In this document: in pieces, positions 1 to 10,402 of the stretch
Layout of the letters: each line of letters starts with the position of its first letter
Position numbering within the stretch: the stretch's first letter is position 1
Assembly (NCBI RefSeq): GCF_003286085.1
Contig: NW_020825288.1
Location: 22,258,001-22,322,000, forward strand
Source: Drosophila persimilis
Lineage: Eukaryota > Arthropoda > Insecta > Diptera > Drosophilidae
Direction: 5' to 3'
Length of the DNA stretch: 64,000 nucleotides
Made by a program: the position numbers and the translations under genes
The notes under the pieces: generated by a model
Told to the model about the DNA's origin: nothing
What the model saw: only the letters and a program-made list of their open reading frames with translations
The model's database searches: none

Positions 1-1025
1 ATGTCTTGCCGTATGTTTCCGCATCGATAGGATGATGGTATTGTTAACTTATCTCGGGAAATTTTTTTTAATGCTGCTGTTTGATATATAGTTTTAAGGT
101 GTGTTCCATAGGCTAATGATGCTAAAACACACCACTTGAAACAAAAATCATCGTCATTTTTAACATTTATGAGTGCATTTCGTGACTTAATTTTTTTGGG
201 AGCTTGGATAAACCTGTTTGCAGCGATATGCTCTAGTTTTATCATGGTAAGTTCAAAATATTTAAAACACTTTATTGCCCAACCTGAATCCTTCTCCTGG
301 AATTCACTGCTGAGAGTTATCAAATTTTCTATTGTATCATTTAGATGATCATCAATCAGCTCGTTTTCATATATTGGTTTGTATGGAGTAATGAAATGCT
401 TCATCGTTTCTGTTAAGCTTTCATCATCAGTGTTTTTAACGTATAATCCATATACTTTTAAATTGTATTTTATGGATCTGTACTCACTCATGCAGTGACG
501 CAATAAATTGATAATATCATTTTTGCAATCATAAAAAAACTCTTTTAAATCAATCTGTTCACTTTTTTTTGAGTGAACACGATATGATTTTAAAGGAAAT
601 CGCGACTCCGTTGAAATTAAAATAACGTTTTCATTTTCCTCTAGTTGAGCTGCTCTTGCATTCTTATGTTTGTCCGACATCATATGGCGTCTTTCCCTAG
701 ACGAAGGGTAACTTTCACCGCAAATTGAACAGTCAATAATCCTTAGGTCCATCGGAGTATCCAATCGAGGCCGTTTTAAAGCTCCTGACGTTGAAGGACC
801 TTGAAGATCACTTGAATTAGATCCTTTGCTCATAAGAATCTCAAAAGCATTCCTAGGTCCCAAGCATGCTTCATAATGACTATCAAACTCTATTAAGTCG
901 ATGGACTTAGAGCAAAGGTCACACACTACATTATTACGCAAATCAGAGCATCTCTCATAATGAGATTGAAACTCTGAAAAGTCAACGGACTTATCACACA
1001 TGTTGCACTGAACTTTTGATGCCAT
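1..1025 (-). CDS. Zinc-finger N-terminal part of a Polinton/Maverick-like polB-type protein (partial)
   Basis: The frame is open from an ATG at 1025 down to the window edge: 341 codons with no stop and no end in view. It starts with two tandem 28-residue C2HC fingers (C7, C10, H22, C26 and C35, C38, H50, C54). A basic serine-rich linker and a C2H2 finger follow (C99, C102, H114, H120). Near residues 300-317 is a segment of the form NVKNDDDFCFKWCVLASL. From family knowledge, a segment of this type (an Asn-Lys-Asn-x-Asp run, then Cys-Phe-x-Trp) lies N-terminal to the protein-primed family B DNA polymerase in many insect Polinton/Maverick and adintovirus-like proteins. The polymerase itself is outside the window, so the assignment is an inference. 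The intact frame argues against great age. A domesticated host gene or another large DNA element is possible. A TATA box lies about 125 bp upstream. Confidence 0.5.
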   Translation of the reverse strand, partial: MASKVQCNMCDKSVDFSEFQSHYERCSDLRNNVVCDLCSKSIDLIEFDSHYEACLGPRNAFEILMSKGSNSSDLQGPSTSGALKRPRLDTPMDLRIIDCSICGESYPSSRERRHMMSDKHKNARAAQLEENENVILISTESRFPLKSYRVHSKKSEQIDLKEFFYDCKNDIINLLRHCMSEYRSIKYNLKVYGLYVKNTDDESLTETMKHFITPYKPIYENELIDDHLNDTIENLITLSSEFQEKDSGWAIKCFKYFELTMIKLEHIAANRFIQAPKKIKSRNALINVKNDDDFCFKWCVLASLAYGTHLKTIYQTAALKKISRDKLTIPSSYRCGNIRQD

Positions 1026-1150
1026 TTTAAGTTTTATTTATTTATTTATTTTTTTTGTATCGAACTAACCACTTTCACTATTGAAACAGGACTAAGGGTT
1101 TCCTTTTTAAATGGTATCTTTTTAGGCCCCTCCCAAACACCTTCTTAATC

Positions 1151-1157
1151 TTTTATA
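1151..1157 (-). promoter_or_regulatory. TATA box upstream of the zinc-finger ORF
   Basis: The minus strand reads GGATATAAAAGAT here, a canonical TATAAAA box about 125 nt before the ATG at 1025. A start about 30 nt downstream would leave a leader of roughly 100 nt. Motif and spacing are seen directly; function is inferred. Confidence 0.4.
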
Positions 1158-1489
1158 TCCAAAACAACAGTACCTGTTCACAAACCTGTTTCAAACGATT
1201 CCTACTGGGTCAATCTAATAATATGAGGGAAAGGTTACAACCTCTATTCTACCTGAAATCCACTTATTCTTTTTGTGTAATCCTCACGTGGAAGAAACCT
1301 GTTTCAAACGAATCCTATGATTCTCTTGTAATAAGAGGAAGTGAAATTCAACCAATCAAAAGTAAAACAGAAACATTTAAAATAAATAGTGGTTAAATGT
1401 GTTATATTTATTATATATGTACATATGTATATATTATTTTTAGAAAAATACATAAAATATTCTTATTATATAAATATGTATTCGTATTA
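1158..1489. other. Intergenic spacer between the two element ORFs
   Basis: This AT-rich stretch has no open frame of note. The motif CCTGTTTCAAACGA occurs twice (about 1183 and 1299), each followed by a short A/T-rich tail, suggesting a small internal duplication. The far end (about 1380-1490) is almost pure A/T with TATATGTACATATGTATATA-like palindromic sequence. Confidence 0.35.
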
Positions 1490-1843
1490 TTAAAATTTCG
1501 CCTCAGCTAATTTTACCGCAGCAATTAAGTCATCATCATCTTCGTCCCGAAGTAGTTCCTGGAGTTGAGATCTTTTATCATCATCCTGATTATCTACTAA
1601 ATCGAAAATGTTGTCATCATCCGGGAAAATGTATGCTGGATTATCATTATTAGACGTTGCATTCCTTGGGTCATCGTCGTCATCATCCCATTTAATGTCA
1701 CTTAACCAGGTCAAGTTGCTCTCGAGATAGGTTTGAGTCTTAATCCCAAAAATCAAGGACAGGTCTACGGAGCTCGGCTGAGAGTCCAGATTTATGGTTG
1801 ATTCCGGTTGGGAATCGATAAAAATGATTTCAAGGTCATCCAT
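1490..1843 (-). CDS. Small acidic protein, 117 aa, unrecognised
   Basis: This is a complete ATG-to-stop frame of 117 codons, on the same strand as the zinc-finger ORF and upstream of it. The protein is very acidic: an Asp run near residues 53-57, a second acidic stretch near 74-90, and a third near 100-106 before a short Ala/Glu-rich helix-like tail. No domain is recognised. A TATATAA box about 53 nt before the ATG and the same-strand arrangement suggest it belongs to the same mobile element, where small accessory or virion ORFs are common. It could also be a chance frame in low-complexity DNA, because GAT/GAC runs stay open easily. Confidence 0.4.
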   Translation of the reverse strand: MDDLEIIFIDSQPESTINLDSQPSSVDLSLIFGIKTQTYLESNLTWLSDIKWDDDDDDPRNATSNNDNPAYIFPDDDNIFDLVDNQDDDKRSQLQELLRDEDDDDLIAAVKLAEAKF

Positions 1844-1895
1844 CGTTGTTGAAAGATTACTAGTTTATGTCCTAGCTGTTAGCTGTGAGTAGTTA

Positions 1896-1902
1896 TTATA
1901 TA
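1896..1902 (-). promoter_or_regulatory. TATA box upstream of the 117-aa ORF
   Basis: The minus strand reads CCTATATAATAAC, a TATATAA box 53 nt from the ATG at 1843. The expected start point falls near 1870. Both ORFs at this edge have a TATA box at a workable distance, which supports their being real transcription units. Confidence 0.4.
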
Positions 1903-2111
1903 GGCACTTTGCTATGGGACAGTGTTAGGTACACAAAGGAGGAATATAAATTATAGAGAAAGTAGAAAGGTTCAAGGGCATCGAAACCGTTTTTCAGGAA
2001 ACACTTAAGTGGGAGGAGAGAGAATATAAATGAGCGAAGGATCGATTTGAGAGGATTTTACATGGTTGAGAAACAGGATTAAGATCGAAGTTAGTTCACA
2101 TTATCGCCGAT

Positions 2112-2123
2112 AGGTGGCGCCAC
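2112..2123. repeat. 12-bp perfect palindrome GGTGGCGCCACC
   Basis: GGTGGCGCCACC is a perfect palindrome, GC-rich inside an AT-rich region. It lies only a few bases outside the left arm of the inverted repeat at 2127. It may mark an element boundary or a dyad binding site; nothing in the sequence decides which. Confidence 0.3.
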
Positions 2124-2340
2124 CAAGTAGTAAGGATACGGGACAGACGTATATTTACTCTAAGTAGCATTAATTAATTTTGATGTCTTCCTATTATAAT
2201 TTTATTCTTTGCGTGCTCCTATATATATCTCCATTAATTTGTGTTCTCTTACCATTCAACCCTCTATACGGACATCTAGATACCCAGGTTTCCAACCTAT
2301 GTTTTCTATAGGATGTAAATTTCAGAAACTTCACACATTT

Positions 2341-2492
2341 GTTTTCCCAATTCAATGTTTATAAAATATCCTATAAGTATTTATTTAACTTGACCAGTTA
2401 ATAACATAGCAGAAATTGGTTCCCAATTCAATGTTAATAAAATATCTTATAAGTATTTATTTAACATGATCACGTAATAACATAGCAATATG
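2341..2492. repeat. 76-bp tandem duplication
   Basis: Two head-to-tail copies of an AT-rich segment that begins TTCCCAATTCAATG and ends near AATAACATAGCA. The period is 76 bp (2346 to 2422) with a few substitutions between copies. Confidence 0.7.
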
Positions 2493-2507
2493 ATGCACAC
2501 TTACATT

Positions 2508-2560
2508 CAACATGTTGCCAAGCTGCACATGCTTAAGCAAATGTTGCTGCAACATGTTGC
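2508..2560. repeat. Paired palindromes (CAACATGTTGC x2)
   Basis: CAACATGTTGC occurs at 2508-2518. The fuller 12-bp palindrome GCAACATGTTGC occurs at 2549-2560. They are about 41 bp apart, just inside the right arm of the inverted repeat. Such paired dyads are typical of transposase or regulator binding sites, but there is no direct evidence. Confidence 0.35.
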
Positions 2561-2812
2561 GAATTTGGTAATTCAGTGTAAAAAGCGACCGTCCCTTATC
2601 CTTACTACTGATTGGCTATTTCGAAGAATGCCATTTTAGCCATCAGGGATTCTTTTGTGTTTTCACACGAGGATAATAGCCTGTTACAGCATACTGTTAC
2701 CGCTTTCCGATCGCAAGATTCTCGAGCGGCTTTAGCTTTTAAGCTATTTGTAATGCGCTACCAATCCTACCTACCAAGAAGCGAAGAAGTGAATATATAC
2801 ATTGAATTATAA

Positions 2813-5800
2813 AGATAATGTACTGTATATCTCACCCCGAGGATTCCTTTTTCTTACTCATCGTTGGATTACCAATTTTATCCACCGTTAAGCATTATAC
2901 AAACATAATTCAAATTTGCTAGATCATTCAAAAACTTCTGCATCTATGTAATACAATGATAATAATACAATAATATAGCTAAATCGTTCGAATATTGTTA
3001 AATCAAATAATTCCATTATGAAATAAATGTGAGCAACCGCTCTTTTCAGTTCAATAAACATGAACTCCCCTTTCGCTTGATGGAGAACTCCTTCATTCAT
3101 CATTAATTCGCTCTCAACGACATCGTTTAATATTGCACTGACATATCTGCCTGGCCTGTGATATTGTGCGTAAAGTTGGGCGATAAAGGAAAACCATTTT
3201 TACTGCCTGCCCACCTGTTCCCACCCCCAATTTCCGTAGTCAATCGTCCGACATTTCGGTTAGCATCGAACCATTATCAATCTCGAATCAGCATCATCAT
3301 CTGAATCATCGACATAATGGTCGCTGCTGTCGTGGCACGTTTGTCGCTTTATGCCGTCGCGTTGACTGCTTATGAGCATTATATCTGCATTGTCACCTTG
3401 TTGGCCATTTAACATGAACGCCCGAGAGGACACTGGTCCCCTTATACACTCCGGGCCATTCCACCTGTCATCTCTCTTATCATTCTGGGGACCCCATGCC
3501 GTATTCTCTGTGCCTTGCGCCGTGGATTTAAGGACATCGCTGTCACCGTTACTGTTACGGTCACACCTCTCTTCCATCCCATAACATGTTGTTGGAGACA
3601 GAGTAAAAAAATTGGCGAAAAAACGTTGTCCTTTGCTTCATTTTTTTCAAAGATTCACTTTCCGTTAGTCAAGCGTCCGGGAGATTTGCCCCTGTGTGTG
3701 GGTTTCAATTAGTGGATTGGAGCGCACAGTGGGTTCAATGCTGTCAGAAAAGAGGGGAATATTAGAGCTAAGGGAAGGGAATATTAGAAAATACTAGCAA
3801 AATGGGCCTAGTTTTGGGGGATATAGAAAATAGAAAAAATTGTAGAGTAGAGACCTTTTTATAGTTTTAGTAATGTTGAGCCGGAACAGTATTAGATCTA
3901 ATTAGCTTTAGCAATTTTTAAGATATTGTATCTTTCTAATTTCCGTGTAACTAATGCAACGTTCTCATATTTCCACAATGATATCAAACATCGAAAAAAA
4001 TATATGTTGAGAGACCCCAACATTCGCTTCACATTTATCCTAACGTGCTCATTTGAGTGGAATCACTTAATGGTTTTATACGCTTATCATTATCATCCCA
4101 GTAACGGGCGGAGTCCGCCATCCGCTCTCCACCACTAACCAGAGGAGAAAGAGATAGTCGACACGAGGAGAGACCCGTCCCTCTGTGCTTCGTGGCAGTT
4201 GATTCAATCAAAATTTGTGTGCGTGTGGCAAGCAGCTAGCGGACATTTTTATCTAGCGGATGTTTGGCTCGCTCGCTGTCAGCGCTTAAACTGTTTGCGC
4301 CCAGTCATTGTTTTAATGCGTACATGGGCGATACACTCACAGATACACGCACACAAAACAACGCGACTTCTGCGCTTAATGTTTCACTTTTCAGAGCGTG
4401 ACAAAAGCAGAGGCAGAGGACGAGAGGCACAGGGCTAAAGGTCCCGGGTACAGCCCACAAATAAGGAAGTAATATGTCGCCGCCATCGCCATCGCCTGGC
4501 TCTCTGTGCACGGCCATCAAATCCAGACGCAGACGACACTTCATTGGGTTCTCCCATGCCCAGGACTGGGTTGGTTGCGTTTGGTGTTTGCCCCCGACAC
4601 TGGTAGTAGCTCCCGTGGCGCGTTGGTGAATGCTCTTTTTGTGCTTCGACCCTGCGGCACAGCCATTCCTTTACCCTTCCAGCCATTGTGAATTGTTCGG
4701 GATACGTTCCCTGTATTTGGTATAGTAGGCAGCCATTGATCGACTACTGCAATAAGTTCAAGGTTTTATTTTGTGCCTATATTTTTATGCATTTCTGTTA
4801 AATAAATTAAATAATAATAATAATAACTGGAAGGCACTCCTAAGCTAAACAAAAAGTTCCTGGGACCGAAATCATTGTAATAAATAATATATAACACAAT
4901 ACAAATTGTGTTAAGTTTTATAATAGGATATAATTCGATAAGATATTTTTATTAATTATTATTAAAAATTATCCATCATAATTATTTTCGATATAGCTCA
5001 ATAATAATGATTATTTGATTATTTTTATTATTTTTAAAGATTATGCGAAGCTGAATAAAAATATAAAAAAAATATATAGAAAATAAAAAATGAATATTTT
5101 CAGGTGAAAGGTCTCCCTTGCTTAAACCCAATCAACCAATCAACCAATAGTCTCATAATACAGGATATTCCCTTATTCGATCGGTGGTTTCTTCCGTGAA
5201 ATTTATCTTTATCCGGTTTTCCCTTTTTTTCATTAGTTTTTCTGCTGCGTTTCTTCTTTCCACTTCGCTTCACCTCCACATTCCACCCCCTGCTGCTTCT
5301 GCTGCTGTCAAAGGCATTGAACCGCATTTGTTTAAAAGATTGATGACCAACAATAGACTGTGCCACCTCGCCCGTCATACCCAATCCCATCCCATTCAGG
5401 TCCCTCTCCCATGTAAAGTCCGACTGTTGATGATGATGTGCGCCCCATATTTATGGGCCACAAATCTTGACAGACTTTTGCAAGTCTTGCGGAGATCGAA
5501 GATGTGGAGAATCTGACATCCATGACCTGTAAAAGTTGCCAAATAATTTCATTAATTTAATGTACAACAATGTGACTTGTCATTTGTCAACTTTCGGGTG
5601 TTTCCAGGCCCACAACTTGTTTGAGGGCAAATCAGTTCATATTAGTTTTAATGCCGAAAGGACGGGACATAAAGAGGGTGTCTCTCGTGGCAGGGAGTGG
5701 GAGAACTCACTTAGTGCATCCAAAACTTTGCCGCCGACAACATGTCATTGATTTTATGCCCAGGATCGGGGCAGGACAGGACAGGACATGGCACTTTTAA

Positions 5801-6203
5801 GAGGCTGTCCCTGGGATTGTGTCGCATGCAGGCAGGCAGCGATGCATCATCATGGTTGTCAGAAACATTTACTCGACATTTAGCTTATGCCACGTCCAGA
5901 TGAGAGACGAAAAGGGCACAGAAAGGAAGTAAGGATGGATGTAAGGAAAGTAGGTTGAGGATCTCAAGGCAACATCTTGAGGAAACAATGGTAAAAAAGA
6001 TGACACCATATGATGATGATCTAATAAACCATTCCCCTGTATACGGCCCTCAAAAATTGCATCAATTTACAGCAAGGAAAACATTTATGAAAATCATAGA
6101 TGCCCCATGCATCTATATAGCAGTTCTATTTCCAATTTCTTTTTATATATGTACATATATTTTATTTCACCAATAATTAATCTTTACCGAAGCACAGCGG
6201 ACT
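2813..6203. other. Non-coding stretch between the element edge and the MBF2-like gene
   Basis: No frame here has coding character that I can support. From 4800 to 5100 the sequence is extremely A/T-rich. From 3200 to 4700 it is more balanced and carries several CA/TG-rich patches. Short frames on both strands overlap one another and show no domains. I see no RNA gene. Confidence 0.4.
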
Positions 6204-6632
6204 TTACGCAGAATCATAGATATATAAATTAAAGTTAAGGCCATGGTTACGCTTCGATTTGAATTTGATGGTAGCAAACGTGTAGGTCGGTCCACCCTCT
6301 ATGAGTGAGGCCTCACCACCTGTTGTGGAGTTGTTGTTTTCTATCACAATGGCGCCGATAGTCTTGATATTTTTCTGCAACTAAAGTATTAAGAGTTTTG
6401 TCGAAAATGCTTGCAGCCATTTCTTTCTTACGTCCTGTTTGAAAGTTACTCTTCTTTCTGTAATGCGAAAGAACTTGGAAGGCTCTGCCACATGCGTCGC
6501 GTAGAGTAATCGTGCATTTGGGCTTTGCTGGCCAAAGACCACGCTTTTACTATGTACCAACAGGGGGCTGACGACGACAACAAGTGCCACGACAACTAAG
6601 GAGAGCCGGATAATAGTCTGCAGATCTATCAT
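6204..6632 (-). CDS. MBF2-family small secreted protein (two exons)
   Basis: Exon 1 (6632-6432) begins at an ATG and encodes a hydrophobic signal-like segment (about residues 8-27), then a mature part with VVFGQQSPNARLLYATHVAE. A GTAAGA donor follows codon 67. Exon 2 (6374-6204) encodes TTGGEASLIEGGPTYTFATI, then KFKSKRNHGLNFNLYIYDSA and a stop. The intron is 57 bp (6431-6375, acceptor CAG); an alternative acceptor at TTTAG gives 51 bp and two extra residues. Both keep phase 0. The total is about 123 aa. The G-x-L start, the TGG-x-A-x-L-x-x-GGP core and the basic stretch before a final N-F-x-I/Y strand match the insect MBF2 (multiprotein bridging factor 2-like) family. Most members are small secreted proteins of unknown function, despite the transcription-factor name. 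Start, donor, acceptor and stop all agree, so I regard it as intact. Confidence 0.8.
6375..6431 (-). other. 57-bp intron of the MBF2-like gene
   Basis: Donor GAC|GTAAGA and acceptor TTGCAG|AAAAATATC. Length and base composition are typical of short fly introns. Splicing joins the two halves of the MBF2 domain in frame; without it the frame stops within 17 codons. Confidence 0.75.
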
Positions 6633-7937
6633 AGCTCTTCCAGTGTCTTTAATCAGTTCCGAATAACAACTGATTACTCCACAAGCTCGGGAACCGTGAA
6701 AACCTAAGCTAAGCGAATCAGAAAGGATTGATTGGATTCACCTGATGTATAGCACTATTTATTATTGTTCTGGCAGAATACTTTAAAATCGGCTATGGGT
6801 CTATATCGCTTAAGAAATTAACACATTGTCTCGAATATAATAATAATAATAATACAAAATATGGTAATGTGAAGAATCAAATGGATGTTCAACGCTAGCG
6901 CATTTAGGGATGGACGAAGCTATAAATAAGTACAAATGGATATCGATAAGTAGTAAAATGGTAAAAATGAATTTCGATAAGTATTAAGTGTTAAAAAAGA
7001 AAATTGTAAATAATTAGTTAATTCATTACAAAGTGCAGTATCTCGGTATATATTTAACTGAAAGGAACCCTTAAAGTAGCACCTTACATACCCATTGTAC
7101 CATAGTTCCAAGGTTACAAGACACCCTCCAGTTTCCACTGTCCTTTTTCACTAAATTAAAGATATTAAGCCATGCCTGGAAATCAACCCAAACGACTCCC
7201 CCAAATTAAAGAGTCCGGGACTACTTTATTACCAACCAGACATTTACATCCCACCAAGAACAGAAGACCTTAACTAACCTCCGTCCGCCCCCACCGATAC
7301 CATTGATAGGACGGCCATTTGTGGTGCTTTTCATTAGCAGCAACACTTATTCTGCCACAGATACTACACGCTTCGCACTTTTGTTTGTATCTATAAAATG
7401 TCTTGGCCTTGCTCTTTTATTTCTTATTTCTCGCTGGCTTTGTGGGGAGTTATTAACCCTTAACCACACGTTACCATTTATTACCCACATTGTCAGCCAC
7501 ACGGAGCCAGCCGGAACCGGCGCGTTAAGCTGACAATGGCAGCACTTTTTTCTCCCTTTTTGTTGGTTATTGTGTTTGGGATGTGTGCCCTCTGCCACAA
7601 TTTGATTGTACTCGTATTTGGCCGGGACGGCACGGGACTCGACTCTTTTTGTCTGCGGTTTATTGCTTTTAATTTGGTCTAAGCCTCGGATCGTTTAGCA
7701 GCCCAAGTGAATTTTTGCGGTCGCCATTGGATGGATCTGTGGTGTGATAATTGCCAGCAAACGCCAAGGGTTTTTTTTGAGAGGAGAAAGTAGAATTTCC
7801 CGGTAGCTGGTTCCACAACAATGAACTAGTTCGCTTAGCTTGAACTGCTAATATTTGACACTTTATATCTCTGGATTATTCCTTAACTAAATCTTTCACT
7901 CTAAATCCCCAAATATTTGCTAAAATTTAATTTACAC
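6633..7937. other. Intergenic region between the MBF2-like gene and NUB1 (divergent)
   Basis: Both flanking genes are transcribed outward, so this stretch should contain both promoters. An initiator-like TCAGTT lies on the minus strand at 6673-6668, about 40 nt before the MBF2-like ATG, with no matching DPE. A DRE-like TATCGATA lies near 6938. I see no TATA box close to the NUB1 start. Frames in the region have no domains. Confidence 0.4.
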
Positions 7938-9731
7938 ATGTCTCAAATCGATAATACTTTAATCAAGGTGCGTGCTCGTCTCCGCGAGCGCGACATTAAG
8001 CTCTGGGAGGAGCCCTACTACTTCGAGGGTGTGGGCAGCATCGAGTCCGAGATGGAGCGCCTGTCCCAAGAGATGAGTACGGATCTGGGCATCAGTGTCT
8101 CGAACTGCCAGTGCGCCCTCTCTGAGATGCAGGATGGGGCCCTGCGTAAGCTGGCCGCAGCCAAAGAGTTCACTGAGACGGGTCTGGCCACATTCAATGT
8201 GCGGTGCGTGGAGGGCCGAGGCGGTACGTCCCAGATGATGGAGATCAAGTGCTCGATGAATGGGCTGGGATCGGACCTGCAGGACACAGTGGCCCAGCGG
8301 CTGAAGGTGAGCGGTGGCAGCAATATCAAAATCATCTCGGCTGGGCGCATCATCTCAGGCCAGCAGTCGCTGTCCTCGCAGGGTCTGAAGAACAATCAGC
8401 AGCTGATGGTTGTGGTTGGTCAGCGCGGAAATGAGGCTGCGGGTACGGCCTTGTACGACCGCATCCAAAAGATACGCGAAGATGTTTTGTTGATTGTGGA
8501 GTCCGATCGCCGTTTCCTGGAGATTGAGGACCAGGACGGTAATCCCGTCTTTCTGCCGCAAGCAGAGACCCATACACTGCTCACGGCCCTGAGTTTCAGC
8601 GAGAAGGCAAGGGCCGCCATGTCCCGGGAGGAGTACGACCTGGCATTGTTGCTTCTACTGGAGGGAGACGAATACTTCTCCCGGTGCAATACTGCCTTCC
8701 TAGAGGCGGTGGATAATTATGCTCTGATCAACTTAGACATAGTCTGGTGCTATTTGTGTCTGAAAAACATCACACAGCTGCCGGATGCCCAACGACGTTT
8801 GGAAATATGTGAGAAGAACTTTCGCCGCACCTACGGAGAAAACCTCGATCACTTCAAGGAACCGAACAGTTCGGAACGGGCTCTAATCATGCGCCTCCAC
8901 TTGCTCCAGGGCGTGGTCTTATTCCATATGAATCGCCGCGACGCGGCCTACGAGCGACTGGAGATGGCTGGCGCTGCTCTGGCCGATCTGAAGGTCAGCC
9001 CCGATCTTCTCCAGCAGATGGTCGACATGGGATTCGAAGTATCAGATGCCAGGGTGGCCTTGCGGGCCACTTCTGGCCAAATTGATCGGGCTGTGGATTT
9101 CATTACTGAACGCGAAAAGAATCTGAATGACGTACGAAAGAAATCGCTTCAGGTGCGCAAAGTCAATCATGAAATCAATCGTGAGGAATGGGTCTGTCCC
9201 AGGTCCGTATGTCGTCTTATGGACATGGGCTACGAGCAACAGCTGGTCGTGGAGGCTCTGAGGCGCACCAAAAACCATCTAGATCGCAGCATCGATCTTC
9301 TGCAGAATGAGGCAGATGAGCTACGTGCCAATCTGTCCGCGACCTTGCCGGCGGATGAAGCACTCCTCACAACGCTTCAACAGCTTGGCTTTTCTTTGGA
9401 CACTTCACGGGCTGCTCTTGAGACGAACAGCAATAACATGGAAGCGGCTATACAGTTCCTGATGAGAAGTTTGACCACCGAAACGGAATTACTTAACATC
9501 ATCGAAGCGATGACGCGCCTGTTGGACTACCAGGGTCCATCGGGATCACAGTCTGCTTCGCCAACCCTGATCCAATCGATTCTCGACCAGGCCAAAGCCG
9601 AGATGGAGTCGTACAAGGCCTTCGAACGTTTATACGAAGATGTGATTGACAGCTCCATTGTGTATTTGGACTTGCCATTGATACAGGAGGAGCAAATACT
9701 GATCGAATACAGGAACCTATTGGAACGTTAA
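7938..9731 (+). CDS. Nub1: NEDD8 ultimate buster 1 (NUB1) orthologue, 597 aa
   Basis: NUB1 proteins bind NEDD8 and related ubiquitin-like modifiers and help deliver them or their conjugates to the proteasome. This frame is intronless and intact. The first ATG is at 7938; the frame opens slightly upstream, at a TTG that is not a likely fly start. A ubiquitin-like fold spans about residues 81-161, ending in LKNNQQLMVVVG. A helical TPR-like middle spans about 218-348. Three UBA domains follow at about 354-391, 421-458 and 473-510; the first two carry the hydrophobic Met-Gly-Phe/Tyr loop and the third the variant Leu-Gly-Phe. Length and domain order match vertebrate NUB1 (about 600 aa). A polyadenylation-type AATAAA follows the stop within about 20 bp. 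The gene converges on the first Fascetto copy. It is single-copy here: the duplicated unit begins 53 bp after its stop. Confidence 0.93.
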   Translation: MSQIDNTLIKVRARLRERDIKLWEEPYYFEGVGSIESEMERLSQEMSTDLGISVSNCQCALSEMQDGALRKLAAAKEFTETGLATFNVRCVEGRGGTSQMMEIKCSMNGLGSDLQDTVAQRLKVSGGSNIKIISAGRIISGQQSLSSQGLKNNQQLMVVVGQRGNEAAGTALYDRIQKIREDVLLIVESDRRFLEIEDQDGNPVFLPQAETHTLLTALSFSEKARAAMSREEYDLALLLLLEGDEYFSRCNTAFLEAVDNYALINLDIVWCYLCLKNITQLPDAQRRLEICEKNFRRTYGENLDHFKEPNSSERALIMRLHLLQGVVLFHMNRRDAAYERLEMAGAALADLKVSPDLLQQMVDMGFEVSDARVALRATSGQIDRAVDFITEREKNLNDVRKKSLQVRKVNHEINREEWVCPRSVCRLMDMGYEQQLVVEALRRTKNHLDRSIDLLQNEADELRANLSATLPADEALLTTLQQLGFSLDTSRAALETNSNNMEAAIQFLMRSLTTETELLNIIEAMTRLLDYQGPSGSQSASPTLIQSILDQAKAEMESYKAFERLYEDVIDSSIVYLDLPLIQEEQILIEYRNLLER

Positions 9732-9736
9732 TAAGC

Positions 9737-9745
9737 CAATAAAAT
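9737..9745 (+). terminator. Poly(A) signal of NUB1
   Basis: CAATAAAAT lies just after the NUB1 stop codon (TAA at 9729-9731). The close spacing implies a very short 3' UTR, ending at about the point where the tandem unit starts (9785). Confidence 0.5.
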
Positions 9746-10246
9746 ATTAGTTTTGTTCATTGTTTATCTGTACATATAGTATAATCATCGTTTTTCGGTT
9801 TCTTTTCTCGGGGGTTTCTCCCACTAAACATATGGAAAACGATTGTACAATAGTTTTAGGGGGCACATATGTACATAATCGTGAAATAACAGCATTAAAA
9901 TAATTCCTTAAGATATAATTTTGATGTTTCGCATTGTTCACGGTGCCGTTTGACACGGAACTAAAGATTATTTAGGTGTTAAACTAACTCAACTTTAATA
10001 GGATTCATACATACACATTTATCGGTGTTTCTTGCTGGCACTGATTTCCATTAAGAGCAGCTTCTTTTTACAGGTTTCTCTGTCTGTCCATCGAACGATA
10101 CAGTCGAAGTTGGAAAAGTTCTCTTTTGGCCCTTTTTTCTGTCGCTATCCCTAATTTTATTTACTTACAAATTTTTATTGCTATCATTAAAACAAAAATC
10201 AGCTGTCCTTAAAACGCAGTAACGCACTTTGGCAAATATATACATA

Positions 10247-10254
10247 TATCGATA
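10247..10254. promoter_or_regulatory. DRE-like TATCGATA in the Fascetto 3' flank
   Basis: A perfect 8-bp TATCGATA, the palindromic core of the fly DNA-replication-related element bound by DREF and BEAF-32, about 150 bp past the Fascetto stop. It repeats with the unit at 13229 and 16211. Its position between convergent genes makes an insulator-like role as likely as a promoter role; neither is shown. Confidence 0.35.
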
Positions 10255-10402
10255 CCAAAGTGTTACTGGGATTGTATTTATTTGTTATTCGTTTGTCCTT
10301 CTTGAAGATAATTTTATTTTTAATAATAACTTTCAAAATAAATGAAAGAGGTAATGATTCGATTCCAGTCAAGGCTAAGGAGAATTAATTCAATGGATAA
10401 TC

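Larger units (their letters stand above)
2127..2608. mobile_element. Inverted-repeat-bounded segment, possible element terminus or MITE
   Basis: The left arm AGTAGTAAGGATACGGGACA (2127 onward) and the reverse complement of the sequence ending at 2608 (AGTAGTAAGGATAAGGGACG) differ at two of 20 positions; similarity then fades. Polinton ends typically begin with AG and carry inverted repeats, so one arm could be the end of the element to the left. A separate MITE of about 480 bp is equally possible. I could not find a convincing target-site duplication. Inside are a 76-bp tandem duplication and two copies of the palindromic motif CAACATGTTGC. Confidence 0.35.

Noticed and set aside
136-348. 70-codon plus-strand frame near the left edge
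   Set aside because: It lies opposite the long zinc-finger frame and starts at a TTG. It is a shadow of the minus-strand ORF.
2612-2812. 66-codon plus-strand frame just right of the inverted repeat
   Set aside because: It opens at a TTG; the only ATG is close to its end. The peptide is not low-complexity, so it may be a gene fragment, but there is no domain or splice support.
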